From positions 1 through 6,072 of the forward strand of contig URPV01000062.1 of NCBI GenBank assembly GCA_900549805.1: 6,072 nucleotides of DNA, read 5' to 3'. Of the stretch, positions 5,947 to 6,072 are shown piece after piece. The stretch is from an uncultured Veillonella sp. (GTDB lineage Bacteria; Bacillota; Negativicutes; Veillonellales; Veillonellaceae). Under the pieces are notes generated by a model that saw only the letters and a list, made by a program, of their open reading frames with translations, ran no database searches and was not told the DNA's origin. Position numbers and translations under genes: made by a program. Numbering within the stretch: the stretch's first letter is position 1; each line of letters opens with the position of its first letter.

Positions 5947-6041
5947 GAAAAATCCCTCATTTATCTGAATGAATATCAACAAATATGGTTTAATTCTACC
6001 CTATAGAAATGCCTATGTAAAGGGATTTATAGGGATTTTTC
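5947..6041. repeat. Nested inverted repeats around the lysC promoter and ribosome site
   Basis: An 11-bp perfect inverted repeat has arms at 5947-5957 (GAAAAATCCCT) and 6031-6041 (AGGGATTTTTC). The first arm contains most of the lysC ribosome site. Nested inside is a 7-bp inverted repeat, CCCTATA (5999-6005) and TATAGGG (6028-6034), centred in the -35 box. AGGGATTT also occurs twice in direct orientation (6021-6028 and 6031-6038). The repeats are plain in the sequence; whether they bind a regulator or are chance in AT-rich DNA is undecided. Confidence 0.4.
5993..6021 (-). promoter_or_regulatory. Promoter of lysC and the coupled small gene
   Basis: The minus strand has -35 TTTACA (6016-6021), an optimal 17-bp spacer and -10 TAGAAT (5993-5998), each one mismatch from consensus. 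Transcription should start near 5986, leaving a leader of only about 40 nt before the GTG at 5946. That is too short for a lysine riboswitch (L box), so in this organism control of lysC is more likely to be through the ACT domains or a DNA-binding regulator. Upstream of the promoter, 6022-6072 holds the repeats described separately and no recognisable gene. Confidence 0.78.
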
Positions 6042-6072
6042 TTTACTGAAGGCATATTTATCCATTCACTAC

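Noticed and set aside
5947..5982. Twelve-residue N-terminal extension of LysC from a TTG codon at 5982
   Set aside because: The extension has no ribosome site, would begin within a few bases of the predicted transcription start, and aspartokinases normally begin just before the KFGGSS motif; the GTG at 5946 has GAGGG.
5947..6072. Lysine riboswitch (L box) upstream of lysC
   Set aside because: The predicted leader is only about 40 nt and the region lacks the long structured aptamer; nothing L-box-like is visible up to the window edge.

Overview
This window carries five protein genes, all transcribed from the minus strand, so it reads biologically from right to left. The content suggests a low-to-mid GC, Firmicute-type bacterium: strong AGGAGG-like ribosome sites, sigma-A-like promoters, intrinsic terminators and a Gram-positive-style aspartokinase. 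A GluQ-RS gene (commonest in Proteobacteria) beside a PreP-type M16C peptidase in that setting makes me lean towards the Negativicutes (Veillonella relatives). That is an inference from gene content and protein style, not a database result.

Right block (about 6041 to 4351): a good promoter (TTTACA, 17 bp, TAGAAT) drives lysC, a monofunctional aspartokinase with two C-terminal ACT domains. lysC contains a convincing in-frame internal start with its own GGGAGG ribosome site, which would make a separate 164-residue regulatory subunit, as known for Bacillus subtilis and Corynebacterium. A 105-residue gene of unknown function follows through a TAATG stop/start overlap. The block ends in a long hairpin (21 pairs on the minus-strand transcript).

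Middle block (about 4350 to 305): an extended -10 promoter abuts that hairpin and drives a 970-residue M16C metallopeptidase of the presequence protease (PreP)/Cym1 family. Eight bases further on, with its ribosome site overlapping the peptidase stop codon, is gluQRS, which attaches glutamate to queuosine in tRNA-Asp. A textbook hairpin and T-rich tract closes this transcript.

Left block (283 to 1): a thioredoxin-like gene runs off the left edge. Its active site is unusual (LCGYC with neighbouring tryptophans replaced by leucine). Its promoter lies in a tandem 24-bp repeat with four evenly placed CGATA boxes, the best candidate here for an undescribed regulatory site.

The longest gene-free stretches are 157-352, 4231-4399 and 5947-6072; each is accounted for by promoters, leaders, terminators or repeats. 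I see no tRNA, rRNA, CRISPR array, insertion sequence or phage gene. Most of the window is ordinary housekeeping; the second looks are the lysC internal start, the lysC-coupled small gene, the CGATA repeat and the odd thioredoxin.
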